This document shows, one piece after another, positions 25,601 through 34,916 of a stretch of 64,000 nucleotides of DNA. This stretch comes from Cyclobacterium lianum (GTDB taxonomy: Bacteria > Bacteroidota > Bacteroidia > Cytophagales > Cyclobacteriaceae): contig NZ_FRCY01000004.1 of the NCBI RefSeq assembly GCF_900143075.1, forward strand, positions 62,001 to 126,000. Direction: 5' to 3'. Within the stretch, counting starts at the first letter, position 1; each line of letters opens with the position of its first letter. The translations under genes were made by a program, and so were the position numbers. The notes under the pieces are model-generated. The model ran no database searches. It had not been told where the DNA came from and saw nothing but the letters and a program-made list of their open reading frames with translations.

Positions 25601-28079
25601 TGCCTTTGAACTTTACAAGCAGCGGGGTGTGCCGGTGACCCGTATGGACCTGAGCGGATATGGTGCCAATATGTTCAGCAATTGGCTGAATACGAAGGCG
25701 GCGGTAGCGGAAACCAGCCAGGCAAAGTTTGATGTGATGATGGGACGCTGTTCACACGAGATCATTCAGGTCAAAAGCATCCTATACCCCTGGGCAATTA
25801 AAGTAGTGCGGACCATTACCCTTTTCCGGGTGAGCAGCGGGTACGTTTACCGATTCGACAGCGGATGGCGGGCTGAAAGCGACGGCAAATTTGATTTCAG
25901 GTATTTCGTGTACGAAAACAACCCTGCCTTTCCCGGAGGACCTGCTGAAAATCCCGAACCACAATTGATTGGAATAGAGAAGATGGCCGAGTATGCGATC
26001 CATCCGGGATTGATTAAGGGTTTGTACAATGTGTCGAATATCATCGAAACCGGCGAAGTCGCACCTTTCAGTGAGAATATACTCTTCGAAGAATCGGTGG
26101 ATCAGGAGGGGATGGCGGTGAATATACCTCAAAATCTCGATGTGAATCTGCAGCCTGTCTATTTTGATGCGGACGTGGAGATTGAAGGCGTTGTTTCCGG
26201 CATGCAAACCAAACCAACCACCGACGGTGATAAGGCATTGGTACCTTCACGGAGAATTCTGGGTTTTGTACAGTTGGGCCCCAAGGGATTTCCATTGAAT
26301 AATGCTGCCTTGCGACTACTGGTGCAGCGGCAAGGTACGATTGGAGGGGCAATTGATTGCGAGGTGGATTTGGTTGGCAGCCATCAGAAGATGCGGCTCA
26401 GTCACTTTGATTTCAACAATTCATTTGCTGAAAATGGCTCAGATCCGGTTTTCTGTGTAGCGGGTAGGGGCAATATGTTACTTCCCAAGGATGGCAGTTG
26501 GTCCATGGTCCGACACGAGCGGGCCAATGGTGAAGTCAGCCCTGTTCCTCCAAATTTCGGCATTCCGGTAATCCGTCCTGGCAAAGTGGTAAAAGATGGG
26601 GATGGCGTAAAAATTGACCTTCCGGCTACTGCTGTGCTTACCCGTATAGCTGAGCCATTGGAACTGCTCCGGCAGCCGGTAAATGGTACCATCAATTATG
26701 GTTTTTTGCAAAGTACCGATACACAAAAGGCCCTGTTACTTACTCCGTCTTTCCAAAACGGGGTACAGAAGCTTCTCAGCAAAACACCTCCTTTATTTGT
26801 GGATGCATTCAGGATCGTCAATACAAAAGGAATTTTTCCAAACATAGGACAGGGAGATGATTTTTCCGCACAAACCCTGGGTGAAGCCATCCTGATGAAG
26901 AAAAACGGCTCCTTTCCTTTTGACCTGAATGCTTTACAGGATCTGGGCCAGGATGTATTTGAACTGATGGACGTGCAGGATACCCTGAACGGCATCAAGG
27001 AACAGGGCTTACAATTGCTGCACAATCCGGAGGAAATGTTTGACCTGCCCACCGAGTTTGAACTCATCGATGTGGGAGATGGAAATTTCAGAATTTACAT
27101 CGAATATGACAAAAAAGACAAAAATGGAAATGTAGAAACGCAGGGATCGCTGGATTTTGACATCAATTCCGTAGCAGAAAGTTGGAAAAGCAAGATGAAC
27201 AATATCGGCCTGGTCATTGATCTGGCTGGGATCAAGCGACTGATGACCATTCGGGGCAATTGGGATTCTGAGAACGGGAAAGAGGCCAGTTATCCACAGC
27301 CGGATCTTGAATTTGCACCCGAACTGGATCCCCTGGTCGATTTGCTGGAAATATTGCAGAGTCTGCAGGAGGGTGATTACGGAGCCGCGGTTCAAAATGG
27401 GCTGCAACTGGCCATGAGTAACAAGGCAGGTAGCTGGGAATACAAGTTTGAAGCTTCGAAGGAGATTCCCGTGATACGATTTCCTATTCCTGACGCCGTC
27501 TACAACGACCCCAATACGCCCTTCAAGCTCGAGGCCGGACTAAAAATCGGCGCTTACTTCAATGCAGCAATCAAAGTCACGACAGACGCAAATGAGCTGC
27601 TTCCCTCTGCGGGAGGAGTTCTCGGTTTTTATGGGCGTTTGTCGGTGATGTGTGTATCCATTTCCGCAGCCACCATTTACGCCATAGGGCAGGCTGACGT
27701 AGATATAGCCGCAGATACCAAGATCGGCCCCTCGCTGAGAATGAAATTTGGTTTTGGAGCCCAAATTGTAGTTGGCCTGCCCGTAGCAGGAAATGTAAGC
27801 GTGCTCTTTGTAGTAGGTGCTGAAATTTTTATTGCGCAAGGGATAGTGAAAGTTTCTGCTTTCATGCTTTTCGAGGGGCATGCTGAGATCCTGGGAGGCA
27901 TTGTATCCATCACCATACGTATCGAAGCAAAGGGTACTTACGCCAAAAAGGCGTTAGAAGGGGGAGCTTCCCGCACCGATCTGCAATGTCAGGTCACCTT
28001 TGGGCTGGATATCAGCATAGCCTTTATCATCAATATCAGTTTCACCGAATCCTGGCAGGAACAACGCCGGATCGCTTAA
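22689..28079 (+). CDS. Giant protein A, unknown family (1796 aa)
   Basis: A 1796-residue protein with no signal peptide and no family I can name. The first 690 residues are beta-rich with segments such as GDGGIWINARLL and QGSGFQLSQTHLVGGPGQLLL. An alanine-rich linker (PLAATAAAAASAAP, residues 694-707) divides it from a second half with many aromatic strands. The last 230 residues alternate hydrophobic and small or polar residues over long stretches (FGAQIVVGLPVAGNVSVLFV), which suggests amphipathic beta-strands of a barrel, tube or membrane-contacting sheet. A TTG at 22650 is also open, but the ATG at 22689 is preferred. It ends 12 bp before giant gene B, so they form an operon. Codon use looks like the surroundings. 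Function unknown. Confidence 0.75.
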   Translation: MKKTNPASVLSGLIGHLRLDRPEEKKASLELNALLTRTRLEGGAERLRSGLFSFETSDLFQADTISKSQQKAIQTIRDARQKRNPETQFKVFRRELALKDPLIPQSVSDWSVGSRVDETVGPFRNKDGRQFWFDFLPIGSFTALYKQGTTAPILLFQERKAPGKTALRAKNTIRPSHQYSLGDGGIWINARLLSPNAPEGTFTGLTISSGLIKISHPAKTVSKKLTLPANGQIEVVLKLAQQELTAVDKKSAYGKAAAEMTINLPAILEFGIAGNTASIDKIDRSAWTLMGQKLNFTWDKQQALTYHPLLQRILIPFQVSAKMLEMQQNESDFNFLSNRAPIENSGWLLPVTQLDLNQPTVPEGTGQLYVRTGPGLVNSWEGLQGSGFQLSQTHLVGGPGQLLLVDFAVSNPHASQELDLWKTADQVVASKALLTFPQTGPLIYLSHANGNELLMRYCDADFRVDRPVKVDGTPPVLQSRHSLLLLSATPANRLIYLFDDNLIADTAAIENQDPYMPEQMALAMSNALFKVTQPNGCLLFGELDENFAKVTEGFLFLSFGLLAYIPILPDPYAANLGLVRSQFRESSSSTGGAGLQGWLIGRTAWSPGEEGDQVGVSFHFSPLEQLFGGISLEQPEQHGTTSPEVAGPGMVSAISKRPPFSSVANADLESPGGRLSAMHFSSRLEQSDAVRSAPLAATAAAAASAAPVRLPDYDSQWEKETSRYRRDVFALLDVSTNADLFGISFDLLNRREFRVDTERDPTTGEISYSFFSLQVQGLDVVSAGENVRAFTVPQISWEPVINLSPPVPPPDGPFDGDPAAGFNYYPDDGGPTRISNNSEDKVILAPLPLTDFLVEHRKNDENFKAFSFFTLPFGMKAAALLTENYSFNNVNRQGGDLSGSRYSFDEQLLSGLQLRMDAGTPLRDGDSQMFMGSTVQINNILDFLGNETGNSTLGGSVTDIFNREFFYDSNYAFELYKQRGVPVTRMDLSGYGANMFSNWLNTKAAVAETSQAKFDVMMGRCSHEIIQVKSILYPWAIKVVRTITLFRVSSGYVYRFDSGWRAESDGKFDFRYFVYENNPAFPGGPAENPEPQLIGIEKMAEYAIHPGLIKGLYNVSNIIETGEVAPFSENILFEESVDQEGMAVNIPQNLDVNLQPVYFDADVEIEGVVSGMQTKPTTDGDKALVPSRRILGFVQLGPKGFPLNNAALRLLVQRQGTIGGAIDCEVDLVGSHQKMRLSHFDFNNSFAENGSDPVFCVAGRGNMLLPKDGSWSMVRHERANGEVSPVPPNFGIPVIRPGKVVKDGDGVKIDLPATAVLTRIAEPLELLRQPVNGTINYGFLQSTDTQKALLLTPSFQNGVQKLLSKTPPLFVDAFRIVNTKGIFPNIGQGDDFSAQTLGEAILMKKNGSFPFDLNALQDLGQDVFELMDVQDTLNGIKEQGLQLLHNPEEMFDLPTEFELIDVGDGNFRIYIEYDKKDKNGNVETQGSLDFDINSVAESWKSKMNNIGLVIDLAGIKRLMTIRGNWDSENGKEASYPQPDLEFAPELDPLVDLLEILQSLQEGDYGAAVQNGLQLAMSNKAGSWEYKFEASKEIPVIRFPIPDAVYNDPNTPFKLEAGLKIGAYFNAAIKVTTDANELLPSAGGVLGFYGRLSVMCVSISAATIYAIGQADVDIAADTKIGPSLRMKFGFGAQIVVGLPVAGNVSVLFVVGAEIFIAQGIVKVSAFMLFEGHAEILGGIVSITIRIEAKGTYAKKALEGGASRTDLQCQVTFGLDISIAFIINISFTESWQEQRRIA

Positions 28080-28091
28080 TAGATTTTTGCC

Positions 28092-31000
28092 ATGAATGCC
28101 AATCAGAGATTATCTATCATGACCTTTCCGCAGTATTTTGACGGAAATGAATTGCAGGTAAATATTGTGGTACTGCCCAGAGACCACAATCCACTGAATC
28201 CAATCATTACCGGAGAGGCACCAGCCATTCCGGATGCATCGGAGGCCTTTGCGGATGCCAGCTTTTCCTTTGGGGTACAGATAATCCAGGGGTTTGGAGC
28301 CAACCCCTTGCCTCAGCCACAGCCGCTGGCAGACGCTCAGCCCGTAGGTACCCAGGCTCCACAAAATCCAAGAGAGATATTTGAAGCCATGGCCAATCAT
28401 CTCCAGATCCTGGATGTGAATATGGTCAACAGCAATGCTGTTTTAACCAACATACCCCAATCCAGACAATTTGAGGCACCCAGACCCCTGAATGTATCTG
28501 TATTCAAACATCTTCCCAAAACATTTTTAAAAGCTACCGGGCTGAAAGCCATAAAAAGTAAAAATGCTTTTACCGATGACACTTACCATTGTGCGGTGAA
28601 AGCAGCGGATTTCTACCAGGGCTTTCAGCAAACTGGTCCGGCAATCAGTTGGGGGAAAGTGTTTGCCCATATTCTGCGGCAACCGCTTCTGGCAAGGGCC
28701 GCCGGATTTATTTACTCCTTTCAATTGCCCGTTGCAGCCGATACATTTCCTGAGGGTGGTTTTCTTTACATTGACCTGGCGGAAGGTAGCAGCTTTAGTC
28801 CTCAGTTTGCTGCAGACGATACCTTTATCAAACGATATGCAGCCAGAATACCCATACTCAGGCCTGGTGAGCCACGCCAGGTTTTTGCCCCCTTGCTTTA
28901 CCCGGTATTGAATGTTCACGATGGCAATTACGATGAATTGTTTATCGAGACAGCCATCTATGACGACGGCTTTGCCAAGACGGTACACTGCCATCAGGCT
29001 CCTCATAGAGATCCACTGATTGAAGAGGCTGAGGGGGCTTTTCCCCTCCAGGATGCAGGTGTCCAGCTCGGCTGGGATGACCTGCAACTGCTGAACTGGT
29101 ATATCCGTCAACTGTCCATTGACACCAGTGTAAGCGGACCGGTGAAGCGCCTTGACGCCCCTATCGGCGTAAATGGTTTTGTCATTGATGTCCGCCAACA
29201 GCCGCCTGCAGGAGAAGATCCGGGCGAATGGGAATCCCTGAATTGGGTTCAGAACCGGAATACTTTCAGCCTGAGCCGTGATCCTGATAATCCAGATGAC
29301 GTCATTGTGCTGGGTGACTTTTCCGGGGACCTGCCTTATCAGGTTTATCCCACCCAATTGGACGGTACGGAGCAGGTGACCGGACAGCGACAGCCCTATT
29401 GGTTACCGATGTACTTTGCCAATTGGACAGGACATAGCATGGTCTTGCCGGATCAAGATGCAGCGACCATCTACCAGACCACCCACCCGGATTTAAATGC
29501 GGATCCCGATGGTCAGCCCGCTACTGACAAGGATGGTAATCCGGTAAGCACCGGTACCGGAGTCACCGGTGCTGCACAAAACCAACTGAATCAAATTTAT
29601 CAGGCTGGTCCAATAAATGCTCTCCTGCGGTATGGGCAATCCTATGAATTCCGTGTACGCATGCAGGACATCAGTGGGGGAGTACCCGATATCAGCCGCC
29701 AACCGGTCAATCAGACACCATCGGATATAGGATTGTGCCGTTTCAAGCGATTCATTGCGCCTATCCAGCCCCGAATTCTGGAAGTGGAAGCTGATCCGGG
29801 TGCGCAGCCGGGCGATGAGCATCCGGTAACCGGTGTGGACGGACCAAACCATCTGGAGGAACTCACCATTCGCAGGCCCAAGTTGAGCTATCCTGCTGTG
29901 GTTTATACAGGAAAATATTCCGATCCGATAGGAAGGCTTACCGCACAATCCAACCTGGGACTCAGTCCGGAGGCAGGAGATGCTGAACACCGCGTTGGCC
30001 TGGGCATAGCAGATCCGGATGTGGACCGTATTGAGATCTCCGTAGAAATAGCCACCTTAAAACTGGACAAATTGGATAGCCTGAATGGAAAGGATGACTA
30101 CATTCACCTTTATACTACCTACAGGTATTTCCCGGCAATAGGAGACAATGAAGACGGGTATGAAGCAAACCTGAATATCCCCATCATTTACAGGGATATA
30201 CAGGGTACCGACAAGGTATTGCATACGGGAGCCAGCCTGAATCTGGAGCAGGATCTGGGCCTGGAAGCCGATATCGTCCAGCTCAGCGAATTGGTATTGC
30301 CTACGGGAAGAACAGCCAGGCTGACCGTTAGGGCTGTATGTGAGGACAAGGAAACAGATTCCCAAACAGAAGCCTATTATGGCGTAGTGGATGCAGCCAA
30401 GCCTTCGCTGGACGTGCGTTTCGGTGCTGCATTCACTGTACTGCTCTATCAACCTTCGGCAGATGAAACCGGTTTGCTGGCCGATACGCCGGGGGTTCCT
30501 GCACTTCAGGGCCTCTATATGCGGCCGGATGCCAGCACAGTATTTGACGGAACCTGGAATACGCTTCTTTTTGGATCCTCCGGAGAAGGTCAAAACAGCA
30601 ATATACAGCAACTCGCCAACAGGCTAAACCTGGAAAGTAATGGGCTCACCCTTTATGCCCCAAAAGGTAAGCGGGTTGTTTTTGGTTGCAGCAGTCGTAT
30701 CCGGCACAGCCTGGCTCCAGACGGATCCTCAATAACCTTTGCTTCAAAGGGAGATCTTTTCAATCACTGGATTTGCTGTCTCAACTATGAGTTGGACCGG
30801 GATTGGATGTGGGATGCGATGGAGACCGAAGCATTCTGGATCAGGCGGTCAAAAAAGTTTACCCACGATTCAGATCCAGGTGAAACGGACGTAAAAGTTG
30901 GAGTATTGAAAATGGTCCGTACTGCCTCTTTTGAATCCCTGGACGGTGCCCAGAGAAACAGTACCCAATTGGTGTTTTTTGATGCCGTAGAGCCCAAGAG

Positions 31001-32402
31001 ATCAGAAGAAAATGCTTTCCCGGATACGATTGACATCACTTACAGCATGGAAGCCAGATTTAAACCTGATCATGGCACATCCCGGGATGACATGGAAAGT
31101 ATAGCAATGACATTGCCCATTACCACTGTACCGGCTCAAGTGCCAAAGGTTGTTTCAGCAGGATATGCCTTATCACCCTATGTACGGGATGAAAAGTATG
31201 AAAACAGTGAATCCAGAAAGCGCTTTTTGTGGATCGAATTTGACCAGCCGGTAGAAGACCCACAGGATTGCTATTTTGCCCGGGTTCTGGCCCAGGCGCC
31301 CGACCAGTTGATCAGCAACAATCATCCAGCCTTGTTTCTGGCACCTGAAGAACCCGCATTGCCGGTGGACGCTGAGCTGCTCCGGATCATCACCCCCGCT
31401 TCATCCAATGATCTTGCCGGACTAAATGCCATGCAGCCCATGCTCAAAAGCAAAGACAGTGACGTTCACTATATCCTTCCACTTCCTCCGGGACTTCACG
31501 CCAATAGCGACGAAATGTTTGGCTTTTTTACCTACGAATTTCGCGTCGGCCATTTTAAACGTCCTCCTGCTGAGGAAGGCGGTGCAGGAGAAAGTGTGTG
31601 GACCACAGCTCAGGGACGCTTCGGTCGTAGGCTCAAAATGCAGGGAATACAGCATCCTGCGCCCGCATTGTCATGCATGCCCAACAGAGACAAAGAAAAG
31701 GTCTGGGTAACTGCCCCATACGCCGTAGCCGTCCATAAGGGAAAGAATGTGACAGCAAATCCACCCCGTACCGGGCTATGGGCACTCCTCTATGCCCAGG
31801 TGAAGCGTGTGGACAATCAGGATTACCGTAATATTTTACTGGATGACAGGCCACTGGACTGGCGGGTGCAGGTTCAGGCAATTGTGCAGGAAAACCTGCT
31901 GGAGTCCTACTCAGAATTGGAGCTACAATTGCTCAATCAGGTTGCCATAAAAACCCTCAAAGGGCAGGGAGATATATCCTCCGCAAGGAAATTTCTGAAA
32001 TTAAAGTCCGGATCCGGAAAGAACAAAAATGCCACAAAATACGGGACCACACTTTGGAGTAATACTGAGATCAATCAGTTTCTGCAACTCTATGGATTAC
32101 CCCGGGATGCTTCGCTTAGCGTAGTGGTAGTGGAAGTCCTGCCTCAAATCAATGATCTTTTTGACCATGTGTCCGGGCTCGAAGATACGCTTGTAGCAGA
32201 ATCTACGAGTAATTTTATGAATTCGGGTCAGCGGGATTCCTTCAATCAAAGTTACAAGCAGCGATTCGGCTCAGCAGCAGGAACCACATCCGCACCTGTA
32301 AATTTGAATAGTCCGGTCAGCAATGAATTGGGCCACCACCGCATTTTGCGTACATCCAGATTGACCAAGGTGCCTGATATCTGCTGTCCGGATTGTGACT
32401 GA
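28092..32402 (+). CDS. Giant protein B, unknown family (1436 aa)
   Basis: A 1436-residue protein following giant gene A after 12 bp. It has no signal peptide or membrane helix. It is rich in Pro, Asp and aromatic residues, with many short beta-like segments, such as YFANWTGHSMVLPD and LRYGQSYEFRVRMQDISGG, that recall fibronectin- or immunoglobulin-type strands. A calcium-loop-like DLNADPDGQPATDKDGNP lies near residues 465-482. The C-terminal quarter is more helical (RDYRN-like and ELELQLLNQVAIKTL segments). The protein ends in a cysteine cluster, CCPDCD. I recognise no enzymatic motif. Pairing with giant A suggests a complex or a common structure. The spacing implies co-translation of both. 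Function unknown. Confidence 0.75.
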   Translation: MNANQRLSIMTFPQYFDGNELQVNIVVLPRDHNPLNPIITGEAPAIPDASEAFADASFSFGVQIIQGFGANPLPQPQPLADAQPVGTQAPQNPREIFEAMANHLQILDVNMVNSNAVLTNIPQSRQFEAPRPLNVSVFKHLPKTFLKATGLKAIKSKNAFTDDTYHCAVKAADFYQGFQQTGPAISWGKVFAHILRQPLLARAAGFIYSFQLPVAADTFPEGGFLYIDLAEGSSFSPQFAADDTFIKRYAARIPILRPGEPRQVFAPLLYPVLNVHDGNYDELFIETAIYDDGFAKTVHCHQAPHRDPLIEEAEGAFPLQDAGVQLGWDDLQLLNWYIRQLSIDTSVSGPVKRLDAPIGVNGFVIDVRQQPPAGEDPGEWESLNWVQNRNTFSLSRDPDNPDDVIVLGDFSGDLPYQVYPTQLDGTEQVTGQRQPYWLPMYFANWTGHSMVLPDQDAATIYQTTHPDLNADPDGQPATDKDGNPVSTGTGVTGAAQNQLNQIYQAGPINALLRYGQSYEFRVRMQDISGGVPDISRQPVNQTPSDIGLCRFKRFIAPIQPRILEVEADPGAQPGDEHPVTGVDGPNHLEELTIRRPKLSYPAVVYTGKYSDPIGRLTAQSNLGLSPEAGDAEHRVGLGIADPDVDRIEISVEIATLKLDKLDSLNGKDDYIHLYTTYRYFPAIGDNEDGYEANLNIPIIYRDIQGTDKVLHTGASLNLEQDLGLEADIVQLSELVLPTGRTARLTVRAVCEDKETDSQTEAYYGVVDAAKPSLDVRFGAAFTVLLYQPSADETGLLADTPGVPALQGLYMRPDASTVFDGTWNTLLFGSSGEGQNSNIQQLANRLNLESNGLTLYAPKGKRVVFGCSSRIRHSLAPDGSSITFASKGDLFNHWICCLNYELDRDWMWDAMETEAFWIRRSKKFTHDSDPGETDVKVGVLKMVRTASFESLDGAQRNSTQLVFFDAVEPKRSEENAFPDTIDITYSMEARFKPDHGTSRDDMESIAMTLPITTVPAQVPKVVSAGYALSPYVRDEKYENSESRKRFLWIEFDQPVEDPQDCYFARVLAQAPDQLISNNHPALFLAPEEPALPVDAELLRIITPASSNDLAGLNAMQPMLKSKDSDVHYILPLPPGLHANSDEMFGFFTYEFRVGHFKRPPAEEGGAGESVWTTAQGRFGRRLKMQGIQHPAPALSCMPNRDKEKVWVTAPYAVAVHKGKNVTANPPRTGLWALLYAQVKRVDNQDYRNILLDDRPLDWRVQVQAIVQENLLESYSELELQLLNQVAIKTLKGQGDISSARKFLKLKSGSGKNKNATKYGTTLWSNTEINQFLQLYGLPRDASLSVVVVEVLPQINDLFDHVSGLEDTLVAESTSNFMNSGQRDSFNQSYKQRFGSAAGTTSAPVNLNSPVSNELGHHRILRTSRLTKVPDICCPDCD

Positions 32403-32534
32403 TCCGGCAAAGCTGCTATCCTGAATCGGGTACGATTGTGTGGATTTCTCTGCGGAAATAGTTTGAATTGATGCAGCTTCTGTGACAAGCGATACCAGTT
32501 TGTTTCTGGAGATAGGCGTTGGTTATACAATGTT

Positions 32535-32568
32535 TTTGGCGGATTTTGCAAAAATCAGACTAATTTTG
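32535..32568 (+). promoter_or_regulatory. Putative promoter
   Basis: TTTG at 32535-32538, a 22-nt spacer, and TAATTTTG at 32561-32568, an exact TAnnTTTG match. The spacer contains an inverted repeat GATTTT-GCA-AAAATC (32542-32556). The position supports the start at 32623 for the following gene. Confidence 0.45.
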
Positions 32569-32622
32569 CTTGCATTGGTCCGGACTTTTCCCGGAAGTTT
32601 TTTAGTTCGAGAAAGAAAGCAC

Positions 32623-33108
32623 ATGCAGATACCGAGTTTAAGCACACTAAAAAAGGAATTACAACAAAAAGAAAGCAATGAACTTATCGAATTGATATTG
32701 CATCTGAGTAAGCTCAGTAAAGACAACAAAACCTACCTTTTTTTCAAGTTGTTTGATACCGAAGATTCCAGGCTTTTTATTGATACCCTGAAAGAAGAAC
32801 TGGAAGCTGCCTTTTATAAAGCCAACACCAGTAATTACTACCTGGCCAAAAAGTCAGCCCAGGGCATTCGGAAAATACTCAACAAAAACCTGAAATTTAC
32901 CAGGGATCCCATTGCCAAAATTGAATTGATCTCCTTTTTTTGTCAGCAAATGCAAGGTTTTGGCTACCTGGAATTCCGGCATCCGGTTATTGAAAATTTA
33001 TACAGCTTGCAGGTAGGTAAAGTAGAGAAATTGGTTGAGAAGCTCCATGAGGACCTTCAATACGACTACAGAGACACCTTGGAAACGCTGCGAAACCCCA
33101 TTGGCTAA
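32623..33108 (+). CDS. DUF6155-like helical protein
   Basis: A 161-residue, almost wholly helical, charged protein without signal peptide. The opening (MQIPSLSTLKKELQQKESNELIELILHL) matches the pattern of DUF6155 proteins, small cytoplasmic proteins of unknown role in Bacteroidota. An upstream in-frame ATG at 32482 would add 47 unconserved-looking residues. A good promoter ends at 32568, so the start at 32623 is better. It follows the giant pair by about 220 bp but appears to have its own promoter, so it may not belong to that operon. No binding or catalytic motif is visible. Confidence 0.65.
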   Translation: MQIPSLSTLKKELQQKESNELIELILHLSKLSKDNKTYLFFKLFDTEDSRLFIDTLKEELEAAFYKANTSNYYLAKKSAQGIRKILNKNLKFTRDPIAKIELISFFCQQMQGFGYLEFRHPVIENLYSLQVGKVEKLVEKLHEDLQYDYRDTLETLRNPIG

Positions 33109-33446
33109 AAGGCCTGTCCAACTGGAGAAAATGCATAACAAATAAAAAAGTAAGCCGAAAAAAACTAAAAAACATTAAATGCTGCAGCACAGTTATATGG
33201 AAACAATTTTCATCTGTTCAGGCAAAACCGGGATTTGCAAACCCTTGAAGATTCAAATTTCCTTCAGAATGTGGGCCTAATTTTCAAAATTCCCTGGAAA
33301 TGCCAGATACCATGGTCAGGCGAAACCTGGTCTCAGGACTACAAATATTTACCTCTTGATTGCGCTCGCCGTGGATCAATGGGAAAACAAAACCTTGCTA
33401 TTGATTACCTGCGGTTTTTTACTAACTTCATAAAAATAAAAGTCTT
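33109..33446. other. Intergenic, nothing recognised
   Basis: A 338-bp stretch before the efflux operon. A plus-strand 73-codon frame at 33235-33456 has unlikely composition and overlaps the next gene, so I do not call it. No strong promoter match or repeat was found. Confidence 0.3.
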
Positions 33447-34916
33447 TTGCCTTTAAAACGACTGACAATATTGCTTTTTTCTTCTCTAAATGGAACCCGA
33501 CTAAAGTCTGGTCTTCCAACCACATTGATCATCCTCTTTCTGGGAGTAATGACAGCCTGCGGAAACAGGGTGACCACCTCTGATCTTCCAGTGGCTATAC
33601 CTGAAAATTATACCCTCAATACCGGCGAAGAAGATCTTGAAACAGCCTGGTGGACCTCATTTGGAGACACCAGGTTGAATGCTCTTGTGGACAGTGCCTT
33701 GCGGCGCAACCTGGAGCTGCAGGGTTCCTGGTACCAGGTGGCCCAGGATGCCAGTACCGTTGCCATTATTGCTTCAGAGCGGGTGCCGCAGGTGTTTCTG
33801 GAACTTCAGGGTGGAGCAAGCCGTCCGGTTCCTGATTTTGTGGGTGGTGAAAATACCCAGCTATCTCTACGGAGCAGCTACGAAGTAGATTTATGGGGCA
33901 GGGTAAAACAAAGTAAGATGGCAGCAGAAAGCAGGCTCAAAGCAAGTTACCTGGACTATCAGACATTGGCGATCAGCATAGCCGGAGAGGTGGCCGTTAC
34001 CTGGTTTTCCCTGCAGGCATTTCAGGAACAACTGACCCTGATCAGAGAACAGACAGATTACAACGAGCAGGTTTTGGGCTTGATACGAGCGAGATTTGCC
34101 AGCGGCCAGGTCAGGGGTGTGGACATACTCCGTCAGGAACAACTGATCCAAAGTACAAAAGAGCAGGCTACCGCCATTCAAATAGAAATTCAAACTCTTC
34201 AAAACCGGCTGGCCGTATTGCTCGGATCTGCACCAGGTACAATTTCCCTTAGTCAGGATGCCGGCTTACCAGAGCTTGGACCCTTACCGAATGCAGGTCT
34301 TCCGATGGAGTTGATCAATCGGCGCCCCGATATTCAAAGCAGTTTTTTTCAAATGGAAGCGGCAGACCGGGAGGTGGCTGTAGCCATCAGCAATACCTAC
34401 CCAAGACTGACATTTAATTTTACTGGTGCATTACGTTCCAATACGCTTACCAATCTGGTAGAATCTCAGGCCGCTTCCATTACCAGTAGTTTGTTGATGC
34501 CGTTATTTTATGGAGGAAGGCTAAAGGCTGAAAAGAGACAAGCTGAGGCCTTCAGAGACCAACAAATTCAAGCATACGGGCAGACTGTTTTGCTGGCACT
34601 ACAGGAGGTAGAGGATGCCATGGTGCGGGAAAGGCTTCAGCGGGAACGAATCGGCTACCTGGAGCAGCAACTCAAACTGGCTGAGCGGGCCTTTCAGCAA
34701 TTGCGTGTGGAATACCTCAATGGATCTATTGCTTACCTGGACGTTTTGGTGAGCCTGGATCAGATGCAGCAGCTCAAGCGCGATCTGGTCGGCGCAGAAC
34801 TGGATCAGCTCCTGTTTCGGCTTGCTTTGTACCGCGCCCTTGCCGGAGGCTTTGAAACCCCTATAGAAACGGGTGAAGGATTTACCATGAACGAAAACAC
34901 AATTCCAACACAATGA
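33447..34916 (+). CDS. RND efflux outer-membrane factor (TolC/NodT family)
   Basis: A 489-residue outer-membrane channel lipoprotein of the NodT/OprM type. The signal ends in LGVMTACGN, with the lipidated Cys near residue 37. Two repeats of the outer-membrane efflux protein domain follow, with typical helical segments (ELINRRPDIQSSFFQMEAADREVAVA, DVLVSLDQMQQLKRDLVGAELD, given here in part). No ATG lies in frame before the signal; the frame opens with TTG at 33447, and an in-frame TTG closer to the signal core is possible. It exports drugs or metabolites with the next two genes. The stop overlaps the adaptor start by 4 nt (ATGA), so translation is coupled. Confidence 0.88.
   Translation: MPLKRLTILLFSSLNGTRLKSGLPTTLIILFLGVMTACGNRVTTSDLPVAIPENYTLNTGEEDLETAWWTSFGDTRLNALVDSALRRNLELQGSWYQVAQDASTVAIIASERVPQVFLELQGGASRPVPDFVGGENTQLSLRSSYEVDLWGRVKQSKMAAESRLKASYLDYQTLAISIAGEVAVTWFSLQAFQEQLTLIREQTDYNEQVLGLIRARFASGQVRGVDILRQEQLIQSTKEQATAIQIEIQTLQNRLAVLLGSAPGTISLSQDAGLPELGPLPNAGLPMELINRRPDIQSSFFQMEAADREVAVAISNTYPRLTFNFTGALRSNTLTNLVESQAASITSSLLMPLFYGGRLKAEKRQAEAFRDQQIQAYGQTVLLALQEVEDAMVRERLQRERIGYLEQQLKLAERAFQQLRVEYLNGSIAYLDVLVSLDQMQQLKRDLVGAELDQLLFRLALYRALAGGFETPIETGEGFTMNENTIPTQ

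Noticed and set aside
22689-33108. Contractile injection system, type VI secretion or Rhs/polymorphic toxin locus
   Set aside because: No sheath, baseplate, AAA+ ATPase, VgrG/PAAR, YD-repeat or immunity-gene pattern could be seen near the giant proteins.
33235-33456. 73-residue plus-strand protein
   Set aside because: Unlikely composition, no start context, overlap with the TolC gene.
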